Source: Leptidea sinapis (taxonomy: Eukaryota; Arthropoda; Insecta; Lepidoptera; Pieridae). Taken from it: a DNA stretch of 64,000 bases. Each line of letters begins with the position of its first letter. Position 1 is the first letter of the stretch. The notes beneath the pieces were generated by a model, which worked only from the letters and a program-made list of their open reading frames with translations, was not told the DNA's origin and did not search any database. Location: the NCBI RefSeq assembly GCF_905404315.1, contig NC_066283.1, positions 6,014,001-6,078,000 of the forward strand, in the 5' to 3' direction. Shown here in pieces: positions 43,180-55,899 of the stretch. The position numbers and the translations under genes were made by a program.

Positions 43180-43460
43180 CACTGGTATGATATGGTATGA
43201 AAAAGAGGTTCCTGTTTCCGCATAGATCACTCAGTTGGGTCCATTTTCGTTGAATGTTGGCCTGTCATTCCAACCAGCCCAGCTCCTTCCATAAGTTCAG
43301 AATATATTGGGGTGTTCGCACACGTCTCGGGGCGACCTCGTATTCACTAAGGGTTTTGCCCGTTGCTTGGCCACCCTGCCCATTCCAGGATAACATGTGT
43401 GACATTTTCGTCCTCGGCAAGACAACCTCTGCACTTTGGACTTCGGACAGCCAGTTTTTG
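43180..43460 (-). mobile_element. R1-like LINE RNase H tail remnant
   Basis: Reverse frames CRGCLAEDENVTHVILE and RVAKQRAKPLVNTRSPRDVC in different phases: a frameshifted remnant of the region after RNase H. Confidence 0.6.
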
Positions 43461-43487
43461 GAATTAGCTTATTATGATTATTGGCTT

Positions 43488-43915
43488 AGCAAAAAAGTCC
43501 CAACTTTAAGTTCAGCAACAGCTGCTCGGCTTGTCGGGGATAGGGTAGACACGTCGCTTTTTATATGTCTGCTACTGCATTTATACAGGGAGTGTTCCGA
43601 AGAGTTTTTCGACCTGATTTCTGCCTCCGCCACAAATTAGGATATCATCCCCACCATCTGGATCTGTTGCGTCCCTCCAGAGTACGGTTTTTAAGGAACT
43701 TACGTGGAAGTACAACTAAGCTGTGGAATGAATTCCCTTGTGCGATATTTCCAGGACGTTACGACATGGGTACCTTAAAAAAAACGCGTGCAACTATTTA
43801 ACAGTTCGGCAACGATCCTGTAATTCCTCTGATGTTGCAAGAGAATGTGGATGGCGGTGATCACTTAGCATCAGGTGACCCGTACGCTCGTTTGTCCTCT
43901 TCGATACAAAAACGC
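43488..43915 (+). mobile_element. Family B LINE RT C-terminus
   Basis: KKVPTLSSATAARLVGDRVD, then ECSEEFFDLISAS, HHLDLLRPSRVRFLRNLR, TKLWNEFPCAIFPGRYDMGT; frames broken. Confidence 0.75.
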
Positions 43916-44810
43916 ATATCTTGACCCCTCGTGTTACGAATGTCCATGGGCGGTTGGTTCCCCACTCCCTAATCACGTGAGTTTCTTCCCCGTTTGCCCC
44001 CCCCCCTCTTACACATTAAAAGGATACCTAGGTATGGATTTAAAAACTTGTTCATTAGGTTGTATATAATATCTGAATACATGATATTGTGTCGAAATAA
44101 AAAATTTCCCCCATTTTCCAACACTTAGCTGTGCTTTATATTCACATACAGACATAATTGATTTTTATGAGAATAAGTAAAAAAACGAGCAAGAGGTTCA
44201 TCAGATGGTAGGATATAGGTATCTTTTTGTGTGCATGTATATCCAGACAAAACTCAAAAACTACAAAATATATTTAATTATTATTTTGTTTGAATATTAA
44301 AAAGAGTCCAACTTAAAAGCTACATATTGCTTCTTTACAGCATCTACGCGGACGACTTCGGAGGCAGTAGCTAGTATATGATAATAATGAATTCTAGTTT
44401 CCGTATATTTTGGTAGATTACTAGAGTGCATTGGTTTGTATCGAACCGGTAACTAGGATACCATAAAACAGGGGAAGTATTAGTCAGACCATGCAATCCT
44501 TTTACGAACAGGGTTGCCACTTAGGTATATATATAAATTAAGTGTGCATTTAAAAAATATGAAAATTTTGTTTCCCTATTTCCTTATGAATAGAAGTATT
44601 AATATGCTCAGGATTAGATATTATTTATGGCAGTTTCTCAAAGAAATTACACGAGCATATAAATTATATAATTTTAATTCTTATAAATTAATGATAAAGT
44701 AATAAAATAAGAAATATACCCCCTAAATTTTAAGGGCACTCCTAAATTTTATTTTTATTTATTTGAACGTAATTTTTTGTTTTTTTTTTTTCTTGATACA
44801 GCATTTAAAA
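43916..44810. other. Intergenic DNA with Helitron-like edge
   Basis: A terminus ggaggcagtagctag|tata ends near 44377. The remainder is AT-rich and unassigned. Confidence 0.4.
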
Positions 44811-44814
44811 ATAC

Positions 44815-44982
44815 ATACAACCCTAAATTTTCAACACCTTGCAAGATGGCAATGGATCAATATTTACAATAATTGTAGTACGATAAATTTGGTAGGTCTG
44901 AGAATCGGTTGCAACTACTTTTTACACCCCAAAATTTTTTTATTACTTTATATAGCAATACAACGTTTGCTGGGTCAGCTAG
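44815..44982 (+). mobile_element. Helitron-like element (E2), truncated
   Basis: Ends TTTGCTGGGTCAGCTAG|T. Reverse complement of part of the 41.7-kb element (gcaagatggcaat, tggtaggtctgagaat). Confidence 0.72.
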
Positions 44983-45740
44983 TATAAATTAAATTGTACG
45001 CTTCCCCATAATGATAGTTTCGATTTTATGTAATCTCAGTAATGTAAATATAGTTATAACTTTCTTTTTGTTTGAATAAAGTATTCATATTAAATGATAA
45101 AGTTTCTTTGTCCGTAAAGGTTGTTAAGTTACAACATGGTCAAATGTTAGAGTTTATTCTGACGTGCACCAGAGGTTCTTCAAATAAGATATGAGCAAAT
45201 AGAAAAACAGTAACATAACTAAACCACAAAGACCAGGCTCGTGCGAACGCAAATCTTACCCATACCTGTGTATGCTGCTGAAACTTTGCAATGCGAGATG
45301 ATAAAAGAAGAATATAGAGTGTTAGGTTAGGTTATAAATCGGTACCACTGTAATTATTGCATGTCTGTCAAGACGAAACATGTGCCTACTCTAAATTTGT
45401 GACAACTTTACTTTTGAATGTTTGTGGCAAATAAAGAACTTTTACATTCTGACAATGTGTTGCTGGAGAGGGATGCTTAGTTTATTGGACTGAATTTCGT
45501 ACAAACGTCTCGATACTCCAGGAACTATGTGCCGAGGAGCGCTTATCTGCCATAGTGCAGTCCCGCATACTCGCTTTATCGTCCAGGATAAAGTGGAAGG
45601 CACTTGACAGCGCTGCGGGTAGTCCCGTGCATGGTTGCACTGGAATGACCAGAGAGTACTAATTGTGAGGAGCTTTGATTGTATCTGCCACACAAAACTT
45701 CTTTACATCCACAACCTCTCTGTCAAGGTAACTCAAGGGC
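44983..45740. other. Intergenic DNA
   Basis: A GC-richer stretch at about 45460-45720 is probably repeat-derived but not identified. Confidence 0.35.
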
Positions 45741-46030
45741 GTATTCACCGAAAAGAATAATGAAATAAATTTGAATGATTATATCCTTCCTGCGTCGTAA
45801 TCCTCAGTACTGAGGGTCGTGACCACCCCTCTATCACTTTCTCACGTATGATCGCTCTCCATCTATTCCTGTCTCTGGCGGTGTGAAAGGCATTGTGAAC
45901 CGTAGAGTCGAGGGCGGAGCGGACCTGATCCGACCATCCTGTTGGACTGCGTCCACGAGGCCTCTTCCCATCTATTTTGCCGACCACAATGAGCCTCTCA
46001 AGGTTTCCATCGTCCTTCCTTGCGAATGAT
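45740..46030 (-). mobile_element. RTE-like RT C-terminal remnant
   Basis: Reverse frame MVGKIDGKRPRGRSPTGWSD, QVRSALDSTVHNAFHTARDR, NRWRAIIREKVIEGWSRP: the C-terminal end of an endonuclease-RT ORF. Confidence 0.8.
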
Positions 46031-46554
46031 TATATGCTACCTTATAATTGCTCTATTTTTACTCAATTCGTCTGTGTCGATTTTAATATATTTTTTTGAG
46101 GTTTAGTTCCCTACCTTTATTTCATATCGTGTATTGTTTAAAAAAATAACATAATTCTTATGTAACACTAGCAATTACAAAGAGGGATATATTACCATAA
46201 CAATCTAAATAAATCGGAATTGTTTAAAAATTTGCATCTCCGGACAATCCCAATGAGCTTAAAATGGCTACGATATAAGAATAAAATACTTTGCTGTTCT
46301 TTCTACAAATGCGTTTAAATATACTTCAGAAGCCATAAATAAATATTTACTTATTTAGTGACAACCCTAATGGTTATTATTCAAAAAATCGATCACGTAA
46401 TCCGTCCCGTTTACTTTCCTCTGTAATGTTTTGTCTCGCTCGCACAGTGCAACGATTCGAAAGGAATATAGAATAATAATTGGGATTATGATAGATGTTT
46501 TTATGTTATTTGGTCGAAATAAAGTTGTTTGTTTTGTTTTTCATTATTGTTGTC
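46031..46554. other. AT-rich intergenic DNA
   Basis: Nothing recognised. Confidence 0.5.
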
Positions 46555-46650
46555 AAGATCGCTGGAATACGTTGGATGAGGGCAGGACCGATCGTCGTGG
46601 AAATCTATAGCGGAGGCCTTTGTCTGATGATGATGATGAAAGGTGTTTCT
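46555..46650 (+). repeat. LINE ORF C-terminal scrap
   Basis: caagatcgctggaatacgtt...gaggcctttgtctgatgatg: the forward counterpart of the 36.48-kb scrap. Confidence 0.55.
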
Positions 46651-46749
46651 AGAATGTTCTAGATCATTTTAGTATAGCGTTATTTCTTCTTTCTATTACG
46701 CTTATTTTTGCAGCGTTACTGTATTTGTCAGTAATGTCGTGGACATAAC

Positions 46750-47365
46750 ATTCAAATTCAAATATTTTTATTCAAAATAGGATGTGACATCACTTCTTGA
46801 AAGTTAAAAACTACCACCCATTCCAAAACGAACGCCTCAGACCTGAGAAGAATGGGCGCAACAAACTCAGCGGGAATATTTTTCATAAAAAAAATGTGTT
46901 TACTAAGTAATATTGTACAATTAAAGTTATTATTTAATAGCCTGAGGGCAGTCGCGCCATTCCCAAACAGTGGTATCATTAATAAAGTCATTTATGTTAT
47001 AGTTACCTTTACCACACAAACGTTTTTTAACAATTCACAACGCCGCCTATTTCTGCCGTGAAGCAGTAATGTGTAAATATTATTGTATTTCGGACTGAAG
47101 GGCGCCGTAGCTAGTCAAATTACTGGGCAAATGAGACTTAGCATCTTGTCTCTAGGTGACGAGCGCATTTATACTGCCGCTCATAATATTTGGTTTTTTC
47201 AAGAATCCTGAGTGGCACTGTATTGTAATTGGCAAGGCGTATCAATTACCATCAGCTGAACGTCCTGCTCGTCTCGTCCCTTATTTTCATAAAAAAAGTA
47301 TCGTAATACTTTTGTTTTGAACATTTTCTGTGATCTTGTTGTAAAAGTATATATCTATTACCAAG
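46750..47365 (-). mobile_element. Family C2 LINE 3' end split by family A
   Basis: The C2 3' UTR (46750-47040) breaks at tttttaacaattc; a forward family-A copy follows (47041-47302); C2 resumes with ttgaacattttctgtgatct as in 32.87 kb. Confidence 0.75.
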
Positions 47366-48217
47366 TCCAACATAACAGAGCTGGTGACCGCACCGGGATC
47401 GAACGCCCGGCCATTATGAACCGCTAGCGTCGGTTAACCGGAACGGATTGCTCCAGTTCCATACACGGGGTACCGTTCGATGTCTGCTGCCATCACGCAG
47501 AAATAGTCACGGTCAGTCAGTTATTAATGCAATGCGACGAGAAATTAAAAAAAAAGTGTTGTGTGTGTGTGTGTGTATTTATATACGCATGCAAGAAATG
47601 ATTCTTTCGGGTAATATAAGAAAAATTCTTAAAAAAATATTCATCGTGCTATTGTACGTTTGTAGAAAAAATAACATTGTAATAAAGATTGTATTGAATA
47701 CAACCAAAGAAAATATTCTTGTATTTAAATATCATTAAATTATTTTTATACAATTAGAGATATTTTAATTAATTTTAATTATATAAAGAAATTTATTTAA
47801 TTCTCCACCATTAGTTGAGGTTCCATGATACAATGGTCTAGTTGACCAGCTAACGTCAGGGTGTCGAATTTGCGTGACGGTGCGCGCGAGGAATAACTTC
47901 AAAAATCGGGTGATTTTTAGTAAGAAGTGACGAGACCAGTAATCCGTTAATGAATGTAAGTGATACGCCCTGCCTGTTCAATATCCATTAATAATCATTT
48001 CAATATTTCTACTACTCAATTGAAAAGAGATGTGACAGTAATGACGACCTTCACGAAGCATCCTTACACAAACAATGAATTCAAGCTCTAAAGTTTGATG
48101 CATCAAATACATGATAATTTATATTTATACAATTTATTCTTAATTACTTTTTATGAAATATTTGATATTATTTAAACACGACTCATTTATTGGATGCAAC
48201 ACCTTACTAACTAGTTT
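47366..48217. other. Intergenic DNA with GT microsatellite
   Basis: A B-box-like stretch on the reverse strand (gttcgatcccggtg, 47390-47404) suggests a decayed SINE. (TG)n at about 47560-47577. No gene. Confidence 0.4.
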
Positions 48218-48498
48218 TTGTTTATGGAATAGGAGTACAAACGAGCGTACGGGTCACCTGGTGTTAAGAGATCACCGCCGCCCACATTCTCTTGCGGAGG
48301 AATCACAAGAGCGTTGCCGGCCTTTAAGGAAGGTGTACGCGCTTTTTTTGAAGGTACCCATGTGGTATCGTCCCGGAAACACCGCACAAGGAAGCTCATT
48401 CCACAGCGTTGTAGTACGAGGGAGAAAGCTCCTTGAAAACCGCACTGTGGAGGACCGCCACACATCCAGATGATGGGGATGATATCCTAACTTGTGTT
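48218..48498 (-). mobile_element. Family B LINE RT C-terminus
   Basis: Reverse frame HNKHKLGYHPHHLDVWRSST, RFSRSFLPRTTTLWNELPC, AVFPGRYHMGTFKKSAYTF. A 9-bp gap (ggtgttgca missing) is found near 48296. Confidence 0.82.
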
Positions 48499-48743
48499 TG
48501 TTATGCATATTACAGCCATTGTAAAAATATATGTATGTTCTTACATAATAACATATAGTAAGATTCAGTAATTTAAAAGAAATATTTATAGTGATTCGAA
48601 AGCGGTTAGTTTAAGCCTAACTGAATAAATTTTATTTGACTTTGACAGTTACTTAGAGCTCTGAAACCATCGTATGTTCGGTGGTGTCTTTCCATCGTCG
48701 CGTCGTTAAGCGTGCATCATAATGATTTCGCACACCGTTCAAG

Positions 48744-49006
48744 ACGGTGCCTATTTCTGCCGTGAAGCAGTAATGTGTAAGCATTACTGTGTTTCAGCCT
48801 GAAGGGCGCCGTATCTAGTGAAATTACTGGGCAAACGAGACTTAACATCTTATGTCTCAAGGTGACGAGCGCAGTTGTAGTGCCATTCAGAATTTTTGGG
48901 GTTTTTCAAGAATCCTGAGCGGCACTGCTTTGTAATGGGCAGGGCGTATCAATTACCATCAGCTGAACGTCCTGCTCGTCTTGTCCCATATTTTCATAAA
49001 AAAAAC
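48744..49006 (+). mobile_element. Family A LINE/SINE 3' end
   Basis: ggtgcctatttctgccgtga to cataaaaaaaa; all three stems kept. Confidence 0.82.
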
Positions 49007-49286
49007 TCATTCGTACGTAGAATTATAAGATAGACCGAACCATATCAAACGGGACAATGTCGTCAAGTTTATTGAAGCTATGAAAACAATTGGGAAGTTA
49101 AAAGGCGAGGAAAATTGGTCGGAAATACTGGTTGACCTTGCCGTGAAAACCATTTGTGGTTGATCTGAATAATAATCAAGGAAATGAGTCAGTATCCTTC
49201 GCATAACCTAAAATGTGCGACATTTTATTTTGTTTATCACGTTCTGTCGCCACGTACAAAAGACAGAAAAGAATTTTTATTCAAAA

Positions 49287-49662
49287 CTAGCTGACCCGAC
49301 AGACGTTGTTTTGTATATAATAAATAAAATTATGTTTTTATATGAATTCGTCAATAATATATCATAACATCAACAATTACTTCGTAAAATATGCACGCTG
49401 CTGTCGTAATGAAATTGTTTCACAGCAGAACTGTCAAACCGTGCGTCAATAAATTCTCTCATAGAAATTATGTATGGACACATCAAAGGAAAAACAAATT
49501 TGTTGTTTTTATTTAATTTTGCAGAATTTTCCTATTTATTCACCTTTTAAACCTTCTCTGGACTTCCACAAATAATTCAAGACCAAAATTAGCCAAATCA
49601 GTCCAGCCGTTCTCGAGTTTTAGCGAGACTAACGAACAGCAATTCATATTTATATATATAGA
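49287..49662 (-). mobile_element. Helitron-like element (family E)
   Basis: Reverse: A|TCTATATATATAAATATG ... CTGTCGGGTCAGCTAG|T. Shares its interior (gtttcacagcagaactgtca) with 25403-25741. Confidence 0.78.
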
Positions 49663-51235
49663 TAAAATTCTAACATACATTCGTAAAAATATGCCTCAGA
49701 CCACGGAAAATGAGATAAACTGCTGGCTTTTTTCAGAGGTGACAAACTGGCAAGAGTACTGTATAAAATTTATTTTAATTTTGCATGAATATTAAGAAGA
49801 TGTGGGGACAGCAAAAATATTACAATTCATTATTATAAAACTCTCAATCTGCTTAATAGAACCATACCTATAAGTAGGTATATCGTAAGGTATGTAGATC
49901 CGACCCGAACTTGACCGCTGTTGTTAGTTTAATTCATCAAACAGGTAAATATCTAAAAATTCCACCTAGTCAATTTAAGAAATGTCGGAATAGCAATGAC
50001 AGCAACACGCTCCAGTTAATGCGAGGCTAACTCGTCAAGGCTCGGTTTAAATTCAATTATATTGTATTAGATAACTAATAGATAGCATCCGCATTTAACC
50101 GCATTATTTACTGATGTGCTAAAAGAAAATATGTATTTATTAACAGCATAAAATGAAACGACTGATGTGATTATTGTGATACCGGGCCAAAGTGCATCGT
50201 AATTACGTACAAATATTGGGACCGAAAAGATGTATGAAAGTCCATTACGAACGCGTTCTTCATTTTCTTTTTTGTGTGTATTGATATTTTTATGGACTTC
50301 CATACTGGTTAGTTTCAATTTACGTACATACTATATGTCAGTCAGTGATAGCCTTAAATCCATATTTTTTTAAGTCTATAAAAAATAATCAAATATCTCT
50401 TTGTGTGTCTACTTATGTTCAAGTTCTCAAATTATTACCTGCAGTTTATTCACTAATAACTTTAACGGGTATGTTAAGGCCCTTAACTTCGCTTCGTACC
50501 TAAGAATTGCATATTCGTTAGTAATCGCTAATTTCCTCCTCTTGGTGAACATTATACTATTCTCAGTCGTAATACATACCTACTTATTGCCTCAAATTGA
50601 TCTTTGCTTTTGATTATTTTTGTGTATAGCTTACTCACAGATCCTTTTAAAGAGTGCATTCTCCGTCCTAAATATTGCTTTCCTTTTCTTGCGAACGCCC
50701 TGTTTGCCACACTAGGAGATGATAAAACTTGCCGAGTTTCTTGTCAGTTCTCAGAACAAGACCCTCTTCTTTCTTGAACAGATGGCATCAAACTTGACTT
50801 TCATATGCGTACAAATTGTACCTAAATGAATAAAGAAATTTCATTTCTATTTCTCGAAGTCTTCGCTCCAAAAATAAATAGCATTTTTCGGAGCAAGACC
50901 TTAAAAAGTGGCGTTACGAGGTGCGAAGCATATTGATAGTGCATCTTCCTGTTTGGTTTGGTTTTGATACAAATATTTACGTGGCGGCTTCCCGTTTGTG
51001 ACAATATAAGTGTTTGAACTGCAGTGATACGTTTTCGTGAGAAATTAACTTGTTATCAAATTGAGGGCAATTTTATTTGTGTATGTGATATCCTTATCAC
51101 AGCCCCAATCCTTTGGGGCTATCTTGATATCCAATCCAAACTAGTGCTGGAGAAATATTACCTTTTAACGTTTACCCAGAGCTAATTGTTTGGTATTATT
51201 TGTTTTTTGAAGTGTTAACTTCTTTAGATTTTTTA
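49663..51235. other. Intergenic DNA
   Basis: Mostly AT-rich. A LINE-like trace near 50730-50770. No gene recognised; the short frames here show no family features. Confidence 0.45.
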
Positions 51236-51425
51236 ATTTTATACAAGAGGGGGCAAACGGACAAGAGTGATGAAAAGTGGTGCGGAAACCGCCCCTGGAC
51301 ATCCACAACATCAGGGATCAAGAGATGCATTTCCGGCCTATAACTTAGGAATATACCCTTATCTTGAAGGTACCCTAAGTCTTACCGGCTCGGGAAAAGT
51401 GTAGCCGGTAATCGAATCCACAGTT
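51236..51425 (-). mobile_element. Family B-related LINE 3' scrap
   Basis: tacaagagggggcaaacgg... with cacaacatcagggatcaaga and atcttgaaggtaccctaag matches the family-B layout at lower similarity. Confidence 0.55.
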
Positions 51426-52425
51426 TTTAATTATTTTGATTTATCACTTCTTTTAGCACTCGCTACAAATGTTTCTGTTTTTAATATGGACCATAAATGA
51501 AGAAGAATACCATAAGGGTCACTTCATGGTAAATTGCGACCTCCAAGCATTACACTATCAACAATGTGCAATTAATTGGTTTTATAACTTTCTCAGGCTG
51601 ACATTAAATCGAGCTATCAACAGTACAGGCCCTACTAAAGTGCCAGATGCATTTTGTGCCTCTTACATTTGCGAGTGGTAGACTGCACTCTCTTGGAATC
51701 AATCACCTACCACTGAGAATACTCGAATAATATTTAAATTATCTAGACTATTTTCTGTCACAAATAATCAAAGCTGTACTTAAATATTATTTATATATTA
51801 ATTAACCTATTTATTTGTATTGTATTACATCTTTATCTATTAAGTTAACGTCTTGCCTATCTTATCACTCATTATCGTACAAATATAGACTATTATTATA
51901 TTGTCTATTTTCACGCTTGCACTGCAACTCGTCATAAGTGGTGCGTACGAAGCATGACCAATTTATCATTACTACCCTCCATTACTAATAACGAGCTAGG
52001 CTCTATTAAGTTATTTATCATTACGTGACATACCTTTGTTATATCGAGGCATAGTGGTGACATCGTCAGACCCATTATTATATTGTAAATAATAATAATA
52101 CATTGCTACTAAGCCGTATATTGTGTTCGGTGAGAGCGTCAGATATTTATTATAGATAGTAATTTTCCGTAAACGGTCATTAGACCGTTTTGATATTAAT
52201 CAACGAGTCTAGACCATTATCTCAAGAGAATCTCGCCTCAAAAACAGAAGGCAGCTGTTTTGGGAACTGCACGCATCGTGCAGAAGTTCCTCAGTATGTC
52301 GCTCTAAATACCGGCGGAATTATCGTAAGCGTTCGCGGGCGGGTCTCTGTTTATGTTTTTTTTTTATAAATACATTTTATGTTATATATAAATATACGGT
52401 AGGAAATAAAATTAAATTGTAATAA
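51426..52425. other. AT-rich intergenic DNA
   Basis: A short frame at 51469-51681 has no recognisable family. Otherwise nothing. Confidence 0.45.
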
Positions 52426-52427
52426 AG

Positions 52428-52646
52428 AGTAAATGTGGCGTGCCTCAAGGTGACGTGTTGTCTCCTCTCCTTTTTATTTTGTTATGTTTGTTATTTTCAT
52501 TAACTTTACGTGTTCAAAACTCCCTTCCCTGTACAATTGATGATCTAGAGATTTACGCTCACTCATCTATTGAAAATCTCGATTCAACAATTGGTTTTAC
52601 CATTTACATCAATAATATTCCGCTTTACAGCATTTCAAATGGCTAA
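52428..52646 (+). mobile_element. Non-LTR RT fragment
   Basis: Frame PQGDVLSPLLFILL (RT motif) followed by CTIDDLEIYAHSSIENLDST, a decayed YADD region. The segment between is shortened. Confidence 0.65.
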
Positions 52647-53530
52647 TTCGTATTTTTGTAAAAGCAGTTTGATGCCCAACGAAATCTTTTAATACCCAGA
52701 TTCAGTTTCGTTCTGGACTTGTACGAATTAGATAACTCTAATTTAATTTAATTTAATTAATAAACTAACTTATGAACTATTTTTCTTCATAGGATCAGTG
52801 CTTCCTGAATTGTTTTTTATCTCTTTCTTCTTATCTTTCGCCTTTTTTGTTATTTGTCGTAAATCTTTCTTCTCCATTTATTAACTGTTGCGAATCATCT
52901 TGAAAATTCTTTAGGCATATCTTTTCATAACTGTAACTGTTGAAAGAATTCCTGATTCAATTATATAATATCTACATGTTAATTTAACACATAATATGAG
53001 AAATAACATTATAATTATAAAAAACAAAATTGTTGTTAATGTTTTTTTTTAAATTAATATTTGTGAAATTCTTATTTTATAGCACTTATTTCTTTATGTT
53101 GTAATAGAATTCTATATAAACTATTAAAAGATACAATAACTGAAGTGTGAACATCGTACCTAATGGGTGATAACTGCTGTAATTATCTTACATCGATTGA
53201 GTCTCAGATTAGGTTTATGGAAATGAAGGCGGAGAGAAACTATTGACACACGCTTCCGCAATTCCGCCGTGACCATGATTCATGCAATTGGATCGAAATA
53301 TCGGCATAAAATTAATAAAATATATATCGTGAGTACCCGTCATAACAATTACTATGTTAAGATTCCGCGATGATAAAAGTTTAAAAAGATTTATGTATGT
53401 ATATACATACAAGTTTTTAAAATAAGTTTTAGGTGGCCTTTGAAATTTATCGAGTGCTATCTTAATTATTGTTCGTGCCTTAACAGATAGGTATGGTAGT
53501 CTCATGATTATTAAGGTGTTAATACCCTAA
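52647..53530. other. AT-rich intergenic DNA
   Basis: Nothing recognised. Confidence 0.5.
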
Positions 53531-53668
53531 CCCCCTTATTCATAATGGTCCGCTAACTTTAAACAGCCGCTAAGGAGTGTTTTTTCTCATACTGACTTAG
53601 GTCAATAGAAGAAGACAGAGTGAGAATTAGCAATGCTTCAAGTTAGCAGACTATTATGAATAAGGGGG
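53531..53668. mobile_element. Short MITE with CCCCCTTATTCAT TIRs, copy 2
   Basis: 138 bp; CCCCCTTATTCATAATGGTC and its near reverse complement. Opposite orientation to 29072-29204. Confidence 0.82.
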
Positions 53669-53879
53669 TATGTATTAATCTATTCTGTAGTTATTGTTGC
53701 TGTTTATTTCAATATCTATTCCAATTTATATTGAAATTAATAACAATGATAATTAGGTCACTTATCTTTCAACCATATTATTACAATTACACAATACTAT
53801 TATTATCAGTAAGATATCTGAAGACAAACGAAATGAGATCACTGAAAAACAAACATTAGTCACTATCAACAATGTCGCA

Positions 53880-54231
53880 ACTTGGTGTTTAACTGTCGCC
53901 ATTTGTTTCAGGTCGTAGCGTGCAGTGGATTATCTTCCCGCCAAATAAGTGTTTTTTTATGGCTTCGGCTGCTATAACAATTTGCAATTGAATGTGAATG
54001 TTTCGATCAGTTTAATTTTTAATAAATTAATAATAACAAAATAAGAAGTAGTGAGTCAATTAATATATAAATAAGTGGTTTATTGTCCTAAAATAATTTC
54101 GTGTGTTTTAGCGTAGTGGCTGTATAGATTACCTTTGCCTTTCTAGCGATTTAAAAAGTAACGGAGACCGGTGAAGTAAAATAAGTGAAGTGACTTACAG
54201 TGTAATGTTGAGTGTATAATGTGTTCAGAAT
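53880..54231 (+). promoter_or_regulatory. Probable promoter/5' UTR of the 54.2-kb gene
   Basis: Region just before the first coding exon; repeat-poor, with possible acceptors (tgtttcag at 53910, gtgttttag near 54110). The start site cannot be fixed from sequence alone. Confidence 0.3.
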
Positions 54232-54336
54232 ATGGATGAAAAATACGTTCATAAGACCTGCGTGAGGGTAAACTCCGCAGACGACGAGTCGAGGGATGAG
54301 GTGGACCATTTACCAAAGAAGAATCCATTTATAAGG
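54232..54336 (+). CDS. Probable first coding exon of an unidentified gene
   Basis: ATG opens 35 codons ending exactly at a consensus donor AGG|gtaagt, phase 0: MDEKYVHKTCVRVNSADDES, RDEVDHLPKKNPFIR. The peptide is hydrophilic and charged, with no signal peptide, like the cytosolic N-terminus of many proteins. GC content is higher than in the flanks. No repeat family covers it. I do not recognise the protein. Later exons were not found up to 64000; a long first intron is common. The alternative is a chance frame. Confidence 0.5.
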
Positions 54337-55237
54337 GTAAGTTATTGTTGTAAGGGTAAATTTTAAAGTGAAAATTCGTTAACGACGCATGCGAGTAGTT
54401 TTTTATCAAATCGTCACGATTTTCGGGTCCGTGCCATTTTGTTTTTGTTGTCAATATGACAGTGTTGACAGCTGTCAGGTGAAGTTGACAGATACAATAC
54501 CAACGATTGTCGTATCTTTTCATTTTGTTAATTTAAAAGTACGAAAAATGATTTATATCTATTATTTATTATAGGGAGTGACAACAACATTACATATTAT
54601 TTTATATTAATCTATTTATATTTATTGCATTATATTTACATGTATTATTTTATTGAATTGAAACTGCTTTAGAATCGTTGTGTTTTGAAACTCGATGAAA
54701 CGAAAAAGCGCGACGATAGAGGCGCCGTTGCTAGCTATTATTTTTCAGGGTTTTTTATATGTATAAGAAGAGATGAGAGGAGCAAGGGTATTCACTTGAT
54801 GGTAAGTGATCAACCCAGAGCTGTTGAGGATTCTTGGAATCCAAAAATTCAGAGTGACGCCACGATTGCGCGTATCACCACATGTGTCAGCGGTCCGGCA
54901 GTTCTCATGTAGCCCTTAGCGTAGCTAAATCGAGGTTCGCAGAGGTGTCCCAAAGTTTAGAGTTTAAGATGATTTACTCGTCACTTTTGCTCATTAAAAA
55001 AAATTTAAGCCATGTTATGATGGACGATATATGGTGATGAACTTTGATGGACTTTGAGAATAGAAGATGCGTTAATTTAAAATTAAATATTGCGTGTATT
55101 CGTGTTTAAGTTACAAAGCTCTAAAAGAGAGGAGCGAGAGAACCCTCTTAAACAAAATACCAATGGCCGGTTAGAATACTATAGATAAGTTCCGAGTTCA
55201 ATTCTAGATGTCGTTGCCAGTCTTCAAAATATATTTT
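54337..55237. repeat. Putative first intron with repeat scrap
   Basis: About 54720-54930 (gaggcgccgttgctagctat, gtattcacttgatggtaagt) resembles a decayed relative of the family A/B 3' ends. The rest is AT-rich. Confidence 0.4.
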
Positions 55238-55567
55238 CTTAGATTACTGTATAGATTAATGCTTACTAAAAACCTCAGGCGTAGTCGCAAAGTGCGGAAA
55301 CTAATACTACGCCCAAATGGGTGTACTCGAGCCAGTATCGAACAAAAACTTTGCTAATTATTAAAACTAAAATGCCGGGTTGCCTAGTAAAACTTTGTTA
55401 AAATAATACAAGAATTAAGAAAGACACTAGGAACACATATCATGAGTAAGTAGTCAAGATGCCACGCACACAAGCATCTAATAATTGCCGGTAGTAAAAA
55501 AAAACTATTGTTCTTAGGTAGTGCGGTATATAGTTGGACTACAGCGGAGACCAATCCATAATCTAAG
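55238..55567. mobile_element. MITE, second copy of the 16.0-kb family
   Basis: Right end ggagaccaatccataatctaag; left end cttagatt... is decayed. Inverted relative to 15996-16349, sharing gcgtagtcgcaaagtgcgg. Confidence 0.72.
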
Positions 55568-55899
55568 TATATTTTATAAATTAAATGGAGTAAATTTATA
55601 ACAAGCAGTTATTGAGTATTCCCTCCACAGTCTCGGTATAAAATCATAAGATTCGCACCGAATGGAATACCGTTACACAGTTGTGTATACACCGCGGGCT
55701 GGTAGACCTCGTATGCACACTTTTACTTTCATTCCGCGCCGCCTGACCCATATGTTACTTATCTTAATGTCATCCGAACATCTTGTAACTGGATCCTGAG
55801 ATAACAATCATAGGCACAACTGTATTTTGAATGTTGATATGAAGAATCTGTCTGGTCTAGTAACATGAGTTACAATTTGTTATGTTTTAAAGTGATATC

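Noticed and set aside
45319..45336. Telomeric TTAGG repeat
   Set aside because: Only about two units (gttaggttaggtta); common by chance and no longer array.
47390..47460. tRNA or SINE head with gttcgatcccggtg on the minus strand
   Set aside because: Only a B-box-like motif; no A box or repeat partner found in the window.
51469..51681. 70-codon frame as a small gene
   Set aside because: No signal, domain or splice context; likely chance.
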